A stretch of DNA of 64,000 bases from Phyllobacterium sophorae (GCF_003010965.1 NZ_PGGM01000006.1:1-64000); one strand, 5' to 3'. Positions 16,452 through 24,843 are shown, counted from the first letter of the stretch. Notes: a model not told the origin generated them from the letters alone. Translations and numbers: made by a program.

Positions 16452-16477
16452 TTTGGCAATGCTTGTCTTAAAAAGCG

Positions 16478-16512
16478 AAAACGTGGATAAATCCTCACTT
16501 GCCCACGTTTTT
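16478..16512 (+). terminator. Terminator of RTX6
   Basis: A 9-bp stem (AAAACGTGG at 16478-16486 with 16503-16511) around a 16-base loop, ending in a run of five T. It lies 26 bases after the stop codon. Confidence 0.7.
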
Positions 16513-16555
16513 CGGAGCCTTATGCTTGTCACGTTCGCGCGGCATCGACCTCCAC

Positions 16556-16735
16556 GCAAATATTTGCTTCTGCATCCGAATTATTTCTTATGAAAAATAC
16601 AGTGCGATGCCTTTTGCTTATAATGTCATTCGGTAATAAATACTCTAACTTATATGCGGTTTAATACAACGTTACTATCTTCATCGCCCTATAAGGCGTA
16701 TGGTGTACCCTGCAGTTGCAGGGGTAGCAGGCCTT
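16556..16735 (+). repeat. Direct repeat upstream of RTX7
   Basis: Third copy of the RTX5/6 upstream block, beginning at GCAAATATTTGCTTCTGCAT and running through the promoter block and the first hairpin. Confidence 0.85.
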
Positions 16736-16783
16736 AAGGGAGGACACCGGCCCATGCAGCCCTTTTAAAGGAAGGGCATGATG
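16621..16783 (+). promoter_or_regulatory. RTX leader 7
   Basis: TTAA-TACAACG-TTAC at 16661-16675; CCCTGCA/TGCAGGG hairpin; GGGAGGACACC; mini frame ATG CAG CCC TTT TAA, here with a true ATG; and a GCCCTT/AAGGGC hairpin (16759-16777) over the Shine-Dalgarno GGAAGGG. Confidence 0.72.
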
Positions 16784-17684
16784 ATGGCACTCGATCCCGC
16801 ATATTTCACACTTTTGGGAGTTTACAACGGACCGTGGCCGAATTTGCCGGGCTACAGTTCGCTCAGTCCGCTCGTCAACGGAACCGCCGGTAATGACAAT
16901 ATCGTTCTGACGGGCGGCTTGTTAAATCTGAATGTGACTGTCAATGGCCTCGGCGGCAATGACAGGATCGATTCAAGCTCTGTCGGTCTGGTCAATTCGC
17001 TCTTCGGCGGTGCCGGCGAGGACCAAATCTATGGTGGCGCCGGCGTCAACACCATCGTAGGCGGCGATGGCGATGACTATATCGACGGTGGCGGTGGAAT
17101 CGACATCCTTGACGCCCGCAACGCCGGGGGCGGCGATAACGGCAACGATACCGTCAGCTACGAATCGTTGAGTGCGGGTCTTGGCGTCATCCTGACGCTG
17201 AATGCATCGGGCGGCGGTGCTGCCAGGACTCAACGGCGACACGCTGCTGGGAGGTTTCGAGAATGTCGTCGGATCGGCCTACAACGATACGATCACCGGC
17301 AATGCCCTCAGCAACATTCTCATCGGCCTCAACGGCAACGACACGCTCAACGGTGGCGATGGCAATGACACGCTTGTTGGCGGGCATGGATTCGATACCT
17401 TGACCGGCGGGGCTGGAAGCGACCGTTACGCCTTCATGGATTCTCTTGATTCGATTGAAGAGCAGCCTGAGGAGATTCTCGACTTCGCCCGTGGTGTCGA
17501 TAAAATCGACCTGTCGGCTTATGATAAGGATACTGTCACCCCCGGCCGCCAAGCAGTTACCTTAGGCGACATTGATCAGCAGCAGAACACTCAGGATTTC
17601 GTAGACATTACCATATTGGGTTCGGGCTTATATTTCGTGGTGGAAGCTACCGGGATCCTTCAACCAAGTGAATTCATTCTATAG
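16784..17684 (+). pseudogene. RTX calcium-binding protein 7, interrupted by a frameshift
   Basis: Begins with three ATG codons (16778, 16781, 16784); the third aligns with MALNPALF of RTX3 and best fits the ribosome site. The first part reads MALDPAYFTLLGVYNGPW and runs through RTX repeats to LNASGGG near 17220. Homology then continues one base out of frame with LNGDTLLGGFENVVGSAYND and further repeats to LQPSEFIL at 17684. Removing one base near 17213-17225 (for example one C of GCCAGG) restores a single protein of about 300 residues. Either a real inactivating insertion or a sequencing error. The ends, leader and secretion tail are intact, so the lesion is recent. Confidence 0.82.
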
Positions 17685-17799
17685 CTGGGCTGGCCCAGCG
17701 GCGCGCTCGCCGTCGTCAGGAGAGCGTGCGTAACGCATTCGGATAGCTGGAGCATTGTCACGACGGGCGGTCGCCCTGCGTAGATTGCAGCGGGATAAA

Positions 17800-17829
17800 C
17801 GTGGACAAGTTGCACCTTGTCCACGCTTT
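17800..17829 (+). terminator. Candidate terminator of the RTX array
   Basis: A 10-bp perfect stem (CGTGGACAAG at 17800-17809 with 17816-17825) with a six-base loop, followed by CTTTCCC. It is 115 bases after the RTX7 stop; the T-run is weak. The core CGTGG/CCACG is the same as in the RTX6 terminator. Confidence 0.5.
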
Positions 17830-18016
17830 CCCTTGGGCTCATCCACGCAAGCCACCAGGCATTTCAGCCAGTGCGTATTATTTCAGAGCCGCGCGGATAT
17901 ACTTCGCTATACTCATGCTCAAAAACGCGAAATTTCCGGATACTTTTCCGGAATCCGTAACCGCGGGTACGCAAAACGGTGCGGTGGAGCGCGTTTGCCG
18001 TCATATGAATGAAAAT

Positions 18017-18040
18017 TTAATTGAACGGCCGTTCAATTAA
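18017..18040. promoter_or_regulatory. 24-bp perfect palindrome, possible TetR-family operator
   Basis: Left half TTAATTGAACGG, with the exact reverse complement at 18029-18040. Symmetric TTGAACG-type half sites of this length are typical of TetR-family operators. No TetR gene is in the window, and dapA starts 299 bases downstream, so the regulated gene is not evident. Confidence 0.45.
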
Positions 18041-18338
18041 TGATCGCGATGAAGGCCGTTGAAGCGGCGGTTTGGCGGTTTTTGGGCCGTCCAGGGGTTC
18101 GTTTTCCCCCTGAAAATATCGCGTCCCGTCCGATTCTTGCACAAACACCGGCCAATCTGGCCGAAGAAATGCCGAATCTGCCCAACGAAAATCAACCGGG
18201 GCGGGAAGTTTATATGTACCGGGTTGATGAATTTCATCAGGGAAATGAACTTGCCCCGCACGCCCGCGATGATTATGGTGCGCCACCTCATGACCGGCTA
18301 TGGTTCTGGGGAGGATCATTTGTTCTTTGGAGTTTCCC

Positions 18339-19220
18339 ATGCTGAAAGGCTCAATCACCGCTCTTGTCACGCCCTTCGATCAGGACGGCGCCTTTGACGA
18401 GAAAGCCTTTCGCGCCTTTGTTGGCTGGCAGATCGCCGAGGGGACCAATGGTCTCGTGCCCGTGGGTACCACGGGTGAATCGCCGACGCTCTCCCATGCC
18501 GAACACAAGCGCGTGGTCGAGGTTTGCATCGAGGAAGCCGCCGGAAAAGTGCCGGTCATCGCCGGTGCGGGATCGAACAACACCCGCGAAGCCATTGAAC
18601 TTGCAGAGTTTTCCGAGAAGGCCGGGGCCGACGCCATTCTCGTCGTCACGCCCTATTACAACAAGCCGAGCCAGCGCGGGCTCTATGCGCATTACAAGGC
18701 GATTGCCGAAGCCGTGTCGCTGCCGATCATCATCTACAATATTCCGGGCCGGTCGATCATCGACATGACGCCGGAAACGATGGGTCAGCTCGCCAATGAT
18801 TTCAAGAACATAGCCGGCGTCAAGGATGCGACGGGCAAGATCGAGCGCGTCTCGGAACAGCGCATCACCTGCGGCAAGGACTTCATCCAGCTTTCCGGCG
18901 AGGATGCGACGGCGCTCGGCTTCAACGCCCATGGCGGCCATGGCTGCATCTCGGTGACGTCGAATGTCGCGCCGCGCCTCTGCGCGGAATTCCAGGCGGC
19001 GACGCTGCGCGGCGACTACACCGCGGCACTGGCGCTGCAGGACCGGTTGATGCCATTGCACAAGGCGATGTTCATCGAACCCAACCCAAGCGGGCCGAAA
19101 TATGCCCTGTCCAAGCTCGGCAAGATGCAAAATGCCCTGCGTTCTCCGATGGTTAGCATTGAGGCCTCCACGGCTGAGCGCATTGACCAGGCGATGAAAC
19201 ATGCGGGGCTGATCAACTGA
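18339..19220 (+). CDS. dapA: 4-hydroxy-tetrahydrodipicolinate synthase
   Basis: Condenses pyruvate with aspartate semialdehyde, the committed step to diaminopimelate and lysine, in the cytoplasm. The 293-residue TIM-barrel protein has all key residues: T44-T45 in PVGTTGES, Y107 in TPYYNKP, Y133 in IIIYNIPGR, and the Schiff-base lysine K162 in [11 protein letters not shown] 18339 was chosen over an in-frame ATG at 18300 because TGGAG lies 6 bases upstream and the length then equals the family norm. It is followed by smpB after 31 bases, the usual order in Brucella and relatives. Confidence 0.96.
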   Translation: MLKGSITALVTPFDQDGAFDEKAFRAFVGWQIAEGTNGLVPVGTTGESPTLSHAEHKRVVEVCIEEAAGKVPVIAGAGSNNTREAIELAEFSEKAGADAILVVTPYYNKPSQRGLYAHYKAIAEAVSLPIIIYNIPGRSIIDMTPETMGQLANDFKNIAGVKDATGKIERVSEQRITCGKDFIQLSGEDATALGFNAHGGHGCISVTSNVAPRLCAEFQAATLRGDYTAALALQDRLMPLHKAMFIEPNPSGPKYALSKLGKMQNALRSPMVSIEASTAERIDQAMKHAGLIN

Positions 19221-19251
19221 CAAATCGGTTGGGAAGCATTATATAGGCGCT

Positions 19252-19740
19252 ATGAACAAGCCAAAATCTGCATCAAAACCCATCACGGTTCGCAAGATCA
19301 TTGCCGAAAACCGTAAAGCGCGCTTCAATTTCGAGATTCTCGACACGCTGGAGGCTGGCATCGTGTTGCAGGGCACAGAGGTCAAGTCGCTGCGCCGCAA
19401 CCAGTCGAACATCGCCGAGAGCTATGCCAGTTTCGAGCATGGCGAATTCTGGCTGATCAACTCCTATATTCCGGAGTATCTGCAGGCCAACCGCTTCAAC
19501 CATGAGCCGCGACGCCATCGCAAATTATTGATTTCAAAGCGGGAAATGTCGCGGCTGGCGCAATCTGTCGACCGCGAGGGCATGACCGTGGTGCCGCTGA
19601 AGCTCTATTTCAACGACCAGGGCAGGGCCAAGCTCGAGATTGCGGTCGCGCGCGGCAAGAAGCTGCACGACAAGCGCGAGACGGAAAAGCAGCGCGACTG
19701 GAACCGCGAGAAATCGCGGCTTATGAAAGAGCGCGGCTAG
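19252..19740 (+). CDS. smpB: SsrA-binding protein SmpB
   Basis: Partner of tmRNA in trans-translation: it carries SsrA to stalled ribosomes. The 162-residue protein has the OB-fold signature [40 protein letters not shown], and the basic C-terminal tail [18 protein letters not shown] that enters the decoding centre. Length is normal. It follows dapA directly; a RIME-like repeat sits 9 bases after its stop. Confidence 0.96.
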   Translation: MNKPKSASKPITVRKIIAENRKARFNFEILDTLEAGIVLQGTEVKSLRRNQSNIAESYASFEHGEFWLINSYIPEYLQANRFNHEPRRHRKLLISKREMSRLAQSVDREGMTVVPLKLYFNDQGRAKLEIAVARGKKLHDKRETEKQRDWNREKSRLMKERG

Positions 19741-19748
19741 GCTTCGCA

Positions 19749-19832
19749 TTATCTCTCCCCTTATGGGGGAGAAAGGATTTTCTTGGGTTTAGCTCTTACT
19801 CAATCCTTAGAAAATCCAAGTGAGGAGATTTG
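19749..19832. repeat. RIME-like palindromic intergenic repeat, copy 4
   Basis: TTATCTCTCCCCTTATGGGG, then AAAGGATTTTCTTGGGTTTA paired with CAATCCTTAGAAAATCC. This copy lies outside the RTX region between convergent smpB and the UDG gene, showing that the element is dispersed in the genome and not specific to the array. Confidence 0.65.
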
Positions 19833-19835
19833 AAA

Positions 19836-20489
19836 TTATCCAGCAATATCATCAAGATAACGCCTGACATCGGCGAACACACCCTTGAACATTTCCGTCG
19901 TCAACCGGCCGGTATTGGTGTTGTAGCGCGAGCAGTGATAGCTGGAAAAGATGCGGACATTGCCGATGTCCGACTGGCCGCCATGGCTGAACGGGTGTCT
20001 GGCCACGGGCTGGCCAAATGCCCGGACAGTCGATTGATGCGCGATCGTGCCGAGCGTGACGATGGCGCGGAGATTGGCAAATTGTGCGATGGTTGGCGTC
20101 AAGAAGCGCCGGCAATTGCTGATTTCGCCGCCAACCGGTTTGTTTTCCGGCGGGACGCAGCGCACGGCGTTGGTGATGGCGGCATTGATGAGGACGAGGC
20201 CGTCGTCGGGCCGGGCGGCGAAGGTGCCGCGCGAAAAGCCGAATTCATTCAGTGTGTTATAGAGGAGGTCGCCGGCATAGTCGCCGGTGAATGGCCGCCC
20301 CGTGCGGTTGGCGCCGCGCAGGCCCGGTGCCAGCCCGACGATCAGCAGTCTGACTGAATCGATGCCGCCGGCGGGAAGAAAGGTCGGCACCGGCGCATTA
20401 TGCCAGCCGGGCTCCCTTAAGCGCCACTCGGCGATAAAACCATGTAAACGTTGGCAAATCGGGCAATCGGGAGACGGTTCGGCACTCAT
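19836..20489 (-). CDS. Uracil-DNA glycosylase, family 5 (UDGb type)
   Basis: A base-excision repair enzyme of the UDG superfamily, 217 aa. N-terminal CPICQRLHGF-type cysteines resemble the Fe-S ligands of the family; then GLAPGLRGANRTGRPFTGD (motif 1, without the catalytic Asp/Asn of families 1 and 4, as in family 5), NAVRCVPPENKPVG, and SYHCSRYNTNTGRLT (motif 2). These match UDGb enzymes that remove uracil and other deaminated bases. It is convergent with smpB. Confidence 0.85.
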   Translation of the reverse strand: MSAEPSPDCPICQRLHGFIAEWRLREPGWHNAPVPTFLPAGGIDSVRLLIVGLAPGLRGANRTGRPFTGDYAGDLLYNTLNEFGFSRGTFAARPDDGLVLINAAITNAVRCVPPENKPVGGEISNCRRFLTPTIAQFANLRAIVTLGTIAHQSTVRAFGQPVARHPFSHGGQSDIGNVRIFSSYHCSRYNTNTGRLTTEMFKGVFADVRRYLDDIAG

Positions 20490-20554
20490 GGCTCACTACG
20501 AAGCATAATGCCGCACGGTTTTCCATGCGGCATTTTCTTGAGGTCGCTTTGCGG

Positions 20555-21130
20555 TCAATAATCGACCTGTTCTTCTTCCACCCGCTGGCGCGGCGCCCGT
20601 TCGGATGCCTCGCGGCCGATTTCGGCACGGAGGGACGTCAGGTCGATGAAGTGATCGGCCTGGCGGCGCAATTCGTCGGAGATCATTGGCGGCTGCGTCG
20701 ACAGCGTCGAAACGACGCTGACCTTGCGGCCCTTGCGCTGCAGTGCTTCGACCAGCGAGCGGAAGTCGCCATCGCCGGAAAAGATGACAAAGTGGTCAAC
20801 CGTATCAGTTAATTGCATCGCATCAACGGCAAGTTCGATGTCCATATTGCCTTTGATCTTGCGGCGGCCAGCAGAATCGGTGAATTCCTTCGCTGGTTTG
20901 GTCACGACCTTGTATCCATTATAGTCCAGCCAGTCGATTAATGGTCGAATTGAAGAATATTCTTGGTCTTCGACTAATGCCGTATAGTAATACGCACGCA
21001 GCAAATATCCGCGCTTCTGGAAAGCTGCGAGAAGTTTCCTGTAATCTATATCAAATCCGAGTACCTTGGAGGCCGCGTAGAGATTTGCACCGTCAATGAA
21101 CAAGACGATCTTTTCACGTGGGTCAAACAT
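20555..21130 (-). CDS. NYN domain protein (LabA/DUF88 family)
   Basis: A 191-residue PIN-like nuclease fold. From ATG 21130 it reads MFDPREKIVLFIDGANLYAA with the first acidic residue D13, then KGNMDIELAVDAM and IFSGDGDFRSLVEALQRKGR with further metal-binding Asp residues. NYN proteins are thought to act on RNA. The upstream in-frame extension to 21223 lacks family similarity, so the internal ATG with GGAA upstream is preferred. It is divergent from rpoZ. Confidence 0.85.
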   Translation of the reverse strand: MFDPREKIVLFIDGANLYAASKVLGFDIDYRKLLAAFQKRGYLLRAYYYTALVEDQEYSSIRPLIDWLDYNGYKVVTKPAKEFTDSAGRRKIKGNMDIELAVDAMQLTDTVDHFVIFSGDGDFRSLVEALQRKGRKVSVVSTLSTQPPMISDELRRQADHFIDLTSLRAEIGREASERAPRQRVEEEQVDY

Positions 21131-21431
21131 AATAAGGTTCCATTTCAAAAATCTGAGCTTCAATTTCAAATCAGCTTGGGAGGTAATTAAAGCCTGATCT
21201 GAACTTATACGAAAGTAGGACATTTAGTACGTCGGGTCGAGCCAAAAGCCAATAGGTTTGTTGAAATTTTGTATATGTTTCTGGACATAAGTGCTCAAAA
21301 TTCAGTGACTTCGTCAGGACGATCGCTTCACGCCGTCACAAAGTGTTGAGCGCTTTTGCTTGTTTTTTGCACGCAACCACGTTATGTGCGCATTAATCCG
21401 CTAATTCAAAAAAATATGAAAGGGGCAGTAC
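21131..21431. other. Divergent promoter region NYN gene / rpoZ
   Basis: About 300 AT-rich bases between divergent genes. No coding potential. The rpoZ side ends with GAAAGGGGCAGTAC before its ATG. Confidence 0.5.
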
Positions 21432-21830
21432 ATGGCCCGCGTCACTGTTGAAGATTGCGTTGACAAGGTTGAGAACCGGTTTGAACTGGTTCTGCTCGCC
21501 AGTCATCGTGCGCGCCTGATTTCGCAAGGTGCGGCGATCACTATCGATCGCGACAATGATAAGAATCCGGTTGTTGCCCTGCGGGAGATCGCGGAAGAGA
21601 CTTTGTCTCCTGGCGACCTCAAGGAGGATCTGATCCATTCGCTGCAGAAGCATGTGGAAGTGGACGAGCCGGAAGCTGTCGCTGTCCCGCAAGTTACTGC
21701 CGATAGCGATGCGACAGAAGTTGTTGAGGCCGATGCAGACGACAACGTCTCTTTCGACTCCATGTCGGAAGAGGAATTGCTGGCCGGTATCGAAGGGCTC
21801 GTAGCCCCGGAAAAAAGCGACGACTACTAA
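21432..21830 (+). CDS. rpoZ: DNA-directed RNA polymerase omega subunit
   Basis: The small subunit that chaperones beta-prime into the polymerase and contributes to the ppGpp site. Of 132 residues, the N-terminal 60 are the conserved omega fold ([46 protein letters not shown]). The acidic C-terminal tail ([20 protein letters not shown]) is the extension usual in Rhizobiales. It lies upstream of rsh, the classic rpoZ-spoT association, but a terminator separates them. Confidence 0.96.
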   Translation: MARVTVEDCVDKVENRFELVLLASHRARLISQGAAITIDRDNDKNPVVALREIAEETLSPGDLKEDLIHSLQKHVEVDEPEAVAVPQVTADSDATEVVEADADDNVSFDSMSEEELLAGIEGLVAPEKSDDY

Positions 21831-21870
21831 GAGACCCTGTTTCAAAGGTCTCCACATCAAATGTCTTTTG

Positions 21871-21903
21871 ATGCGTCGCAGCCTCTGCGGCGCATTATTT
21901 TTG
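21871..21903 (+). terminator. Rho-independent terminator after rpoZ
   Basis: An 11-bp stem (ATGCGTCGCAG at 21871-21881 with 21885-21895, one G-T pair), CCT loop, then TATTTTTTG. Confidence 0.85.
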
Positions 21904-21989
21904 TGTCTTGGTAACGCAATTACCATATAGGCGGCATAACAATTCTATCTTCGCCCAAATTCTGTGTGTGACTCCGGAGGCCCCAGTCC

Positions 21990-24209
21990 ATGATGCGTCA
22001 GTATGAGCTTGTCGAGCGTGTTCAGCGTTACAAGCCTGACGTCAATGAGGCACTCCTCAACAAGGCATATGTCTATGCCATGCAGAAGCATGGTCATCAG
22101 AAGCGCGCATCGGGCGATCCCTATTTCTCGCATCCCCTGGAAGTCGCAGCGATCCTGACTGACATGCATCTGGACGAGGCGACCATCGCCATCGCCCTGC
22201 TTCACGATACGATCGAGGACACTTCGGCGACGCGCCAGGAGATCGACACGCTCTTCGGACCCGATATCGGCAGGCTGGTCGAGGGCCTGACCAAGCTGAA
22301 GAAGCTTGATCTTGTGTCCAAGAAAGCGGTTCAGGCAGAGAACCTGCGCAAGCTGCTGCTGGCGATTTCTGACGACGTGCGCGTTCTGCTGGTCAAGCTC
22401 GCCGATCGCCTGCACAATATGCGTACGCTGCATCACGTTCCGGAAGACAAGCGTCTTCGCATCTCCGAGGAGACGATGGACATCTATGCGCCGCTCGCCG
22501 GCCGCATGGGCATGCAGGACATGCGCGAGGAACTGGAACAGCTCGCGTTCCGCTATATCAATCCCGAAGCCTTCAATGCCGTCACCAACCGGCTGGCAGA
22601 ATTAATGGAAAAGAACCGGGCAACGCTCAAGCAGATCGAGACTGATCTGTCGAGCCTGTTCGAAAAACATGGCATCAAGGCAAATGTCAAAAGCCGTCAG
22701 AAAAAAGCCTGGTCGGTCTTTCGCAAGATGGAAAGCAAGGGGCTCTCCTTTGAGCAGTTGTCAGATATTTTCGGCTTCCGCGTTGTCGTCGATACCGTTG
22801 CCGATTGTTACAATGCGCTCGGTATCATCCACACGACATGGTCCATGGTTCCCGGCCGTTTCAAGGACTACATCTCGACGCCGAAACAAAATGATTACCG
22901 GTCAATCCATACGACCATCGTCGGTCCATCACGCCAGCGTGTCGAGTTGCAGATACGGACCCGGGAAATGAACGACATTGCCGAATATGGTGTGGCTGCG
23001 CATTCGATCTACAAGGATCGGGGCAGCGCGCAGAACCCCCATGTCATTTCGACGGAAACCAATGCCTATGCCTGGTTGCGGCAAACGATCGAGGCGTTGG
23101 CCGAAGGCGACAACCCGGAAGAGTTTCTTGAACACACCAAGCTCGAATTGTTTCAGGATCAGGTATTCTGCTTCACGCCCAAGGGCCGGCTGATTGCTTT
23201 GCCGCGCGGCGCGACGCCGATCGACTTTGCCTATGCCGTGCACACCAATATCGGCGACAGTTGCGTCGGTGCGAAGGTCAATGGCCGCATCATGCCGCTG
23301 ATGACCGAGCTGCACAATGGTGATGAAGTCGAAATCATCCGCTCAAAGGCGCAGACGCCGCCTGCCGCCTGGGAATCGATCGTCGTAACCGGCAAGGCGC
23401 GCGCCGCCATCCGCCGTGCGACCCGCATTGCCGTCCGCAAGCAATATTCCGGGCTCGGTATGCAGATACTTGAACGTGCGTTCGAGCGGGCAGGGAAGGT
23501 CTATTCGCGCGACGAACTGAAAAAAGGCTTGCCACGTCTGGCACGCAAGGAACTCGACGATGTTCTGGCCGCAGTTGGCCGTGGTGAATTGCCGTCATCC
23601 GATGTGATGAAAGCCGTCTATCCGGAATATCAGGACGCCAAACCAAAACCCAGCGCCAGCGAGCGTGAGGAAGGCTGGGTGAACTTCCGCAATACATCCG
23701 GCATGATCTTCAAGATGCCCGAAGGCGCCGAAGGCGCCGGCTTGGAGCCGGGGGGGCCAAACGCCTTGCCGATCCGCGGTGCAAGTCCCGACATGCCTGT
23801 GCATTTTTCGCCGGAAGGCGCAGTGCCCGGTGACCGCATTGTGGGCATTTTACAGCCCGGTGCCGGTATGACGATCTATCCTATCCAGTCCTCGGCGCTG
23901 ATGGCATACGACGATCAGCCTGAGCGCTGGATCGACGTGCGCTGGGACATCGATGAGAGCCGGAGGGACCGCTTTCCAGCTCGCATCAGTATTTCTGCAA
24001 TCAATGCGCCGGGATCCCTGGCAGAAATTGCACAGGTCATTGCTGAAAACGAGACCAATATTCACAATCTTTCAATGGTCCGCACGGCGCCGGATTTCAC
24101 CCAGATGATCGTCGATCTCGAAGTGTGGAACCTCAAACATCTCAATCGGATATTGTCGAAACTTAAAGAAAGTAAATGCGTCAGCGATGCGCAGCGCGTT
24201 AACGGATAG
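21990..24209 (+). CDS. rsh: Bifunctional (p)ppGpp synthetase/hydrolase Rsh
   Basis: The single RelA/SpoT homologue of alphaproteobacteria, making and degrading (p)ppGpp. The 739-residue protein has an HD hydrolase domain (HDTIED at about 73, intact), a synthetase domain with GRFKDYISTPKQNDYRSIH and VELQIRT, a TGS domain (FTPKGRLIALPRGATPIDFA) and a C-terminal ACT domain (ISISAINAPGSLAEIAQVIA). The RFKD form of the synthetase loop is the one found in bifunctional enzymes. It starts the run rsh-pyrE-DUF2062-acpS-lepB-rnc-era-recO. Confidence 0.95.
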   Translation: MMRQYELVERVQRYKPDVNEALLNKAYVYAMQKHGHQKRASGDPYFSHPLEVAAILTDMHLDEATIAIALLHDTIEDTSATRQEIDTLFGPDIGRLVEGLTKLKKLDLVSKKAVQAENLRKLLLAISDDVRVLLVKLADRLHNMRTLHHVPEDKRLRISEETMDIYAPLAGRMGMQDMREELEQLAFRYINPEAFNAVTNRLAELMEKNRATLKQIETDLSSLFEKHGIKANVKSRQKKAWSVFRKMESKGLSFEQLSDIFGFRVVVDTVADCYNALGIIHTTWSMVPGRFKDYISTPKQNDYRSIHTTIVGPSRQRVELQIRTREMNDIAEYGVAAHSIYKDRGSAQNPHVISTETNAYAWLRQTIEALAEGDNPEEFLEHTKLELFQDQVFCFTPKGRLIALPRGATPIDFAYAVHTNIGDSCVGAKVNGRIMPLMTELHNGDEVEIIRSKAQTPPAAWESIVVTGKARAAIRRATRIAVRKQYSGLGMQILERAFERAGKVYSRDELKKGLPRLARKELDDVLAAVGRGELPSSDVMKAVYPEYQDAKPKPSASEREEGWVNFRNTSGMIFKMPEGAEGAGLEPGGPNALPIRGASPDMPVHFSPEGAVPGDRIVGILQPGAGMTIYPIQSSALMAYDDQPERWIDVRWDIDESRRDRFPARISISAINAPGSLAEIAQVIAENETNIHNLSMVRTAPDFTQMIVDLEVWNLKHLNRILSKLKESKCVSDAQRVNG

Positions 24210-24218
24210 GGGCGAAGG

Positions 24219-24797
24219 ATGAATACAAGCGAGGTTCTGGACGTTTTCCGCGAAGCAGGTGCGGTGCTTGAGGGTCACTTTATCCTGACATCAGGTTTGC
24301 GCAGCCCAATCTTCTTGCAGAAGGCGCGCGTTTTCATGCATGCGGACAAGACGGAACGTGTCTGCCGTGGTCTGGCAGACAAGATCAAAGACGCCGGGCT
24401 TGACCAAATTGACTATGTTGTCGGCCCTGCCATTGGCGGTATCATCCCGGCCTACGAAACATCGCGCCACCTTGGCGTTCCGGCGATATGGGTCGAGCGG
24501 GAAAACGGTATATTCAAGCTCCGCCGGTTTGAAATTGCCAAGGGCGCGCGCGTCGTTATCGTGGAAGATATTGTAACAACAGGGCTTTCGATCCGCGAAA
24601 CGGTCACATGCCTGCAGGAACTGGGCGCAAATGTTCTTGCAGCCGCTTGTATAATCGATCGGTCCGCGGGGAAAAGTGATGTCGGAGTACCCTTGATTGC
24701 ACTGGCGGAATACGAAGTCCCGGCCTATCCTGCGGACAAGCTTCCACCAGAACTTGCCGCAATTCCGCCTGTTAAGCCGGGTAGTCGCAACATCTGA
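24219..24797 (+). CDS. pyrE: Orotate phosphoribosyltransferase
   Basis: Transfers phosphoribose from PRPP to orotate to make OMP in pyrimidine synthesis. 192 aa, type I PRTase fold; the PRPP loop is [15 protein letters not shown] with the two conserved acidic residues, and [18 protein letters not shown] is the upstream loop. It begins 9 bases after rsh. Length matches the shorter alphaproteobacterial form. Confidence 0.94.
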   Translation: MNTSEVLDVFREAGAVLEGHFILTSGLRSPIFLQKARVFMHADKTERVCRGLADKIKDAGLDQIDYVVGPAIGGIIPAYETSRHLGVPAIWVERENGIFKLRRFEIAKGARVVIVEDIVTTGLSIRETVTCLQELGANVLAAACIIDRSAGKSDVGVPLIALAEYEVPAYPADKLPPELAAIPPVKPGSRNI

Positions 24798-24843
24798 TCA
24801 CACGGAATATGCCGAAGCGCTTTGGCGAGGGACTTGAATAGAG

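Larger units (their letters stand above)
17685..18338. other. Long intergenic region before dapA
   Basis: About 650 bases without a convincing gene. It holds the hairpin at 17800-17825, an isolated 24-bp palindrome at 18017-18040 and then the dapA upstream region. Open frames on either strand here lack recognisable protein features and ribosome sites. It forms the right edge of the RTX array. Confidence 0.6.

Noticed and set aside
18017-18370. Open frames on both strands upstream of dapA
   Set aside because: Low-complexity, overlapping each other on both strands, no ribosome site and no domain; best seen as intergenic sequence.
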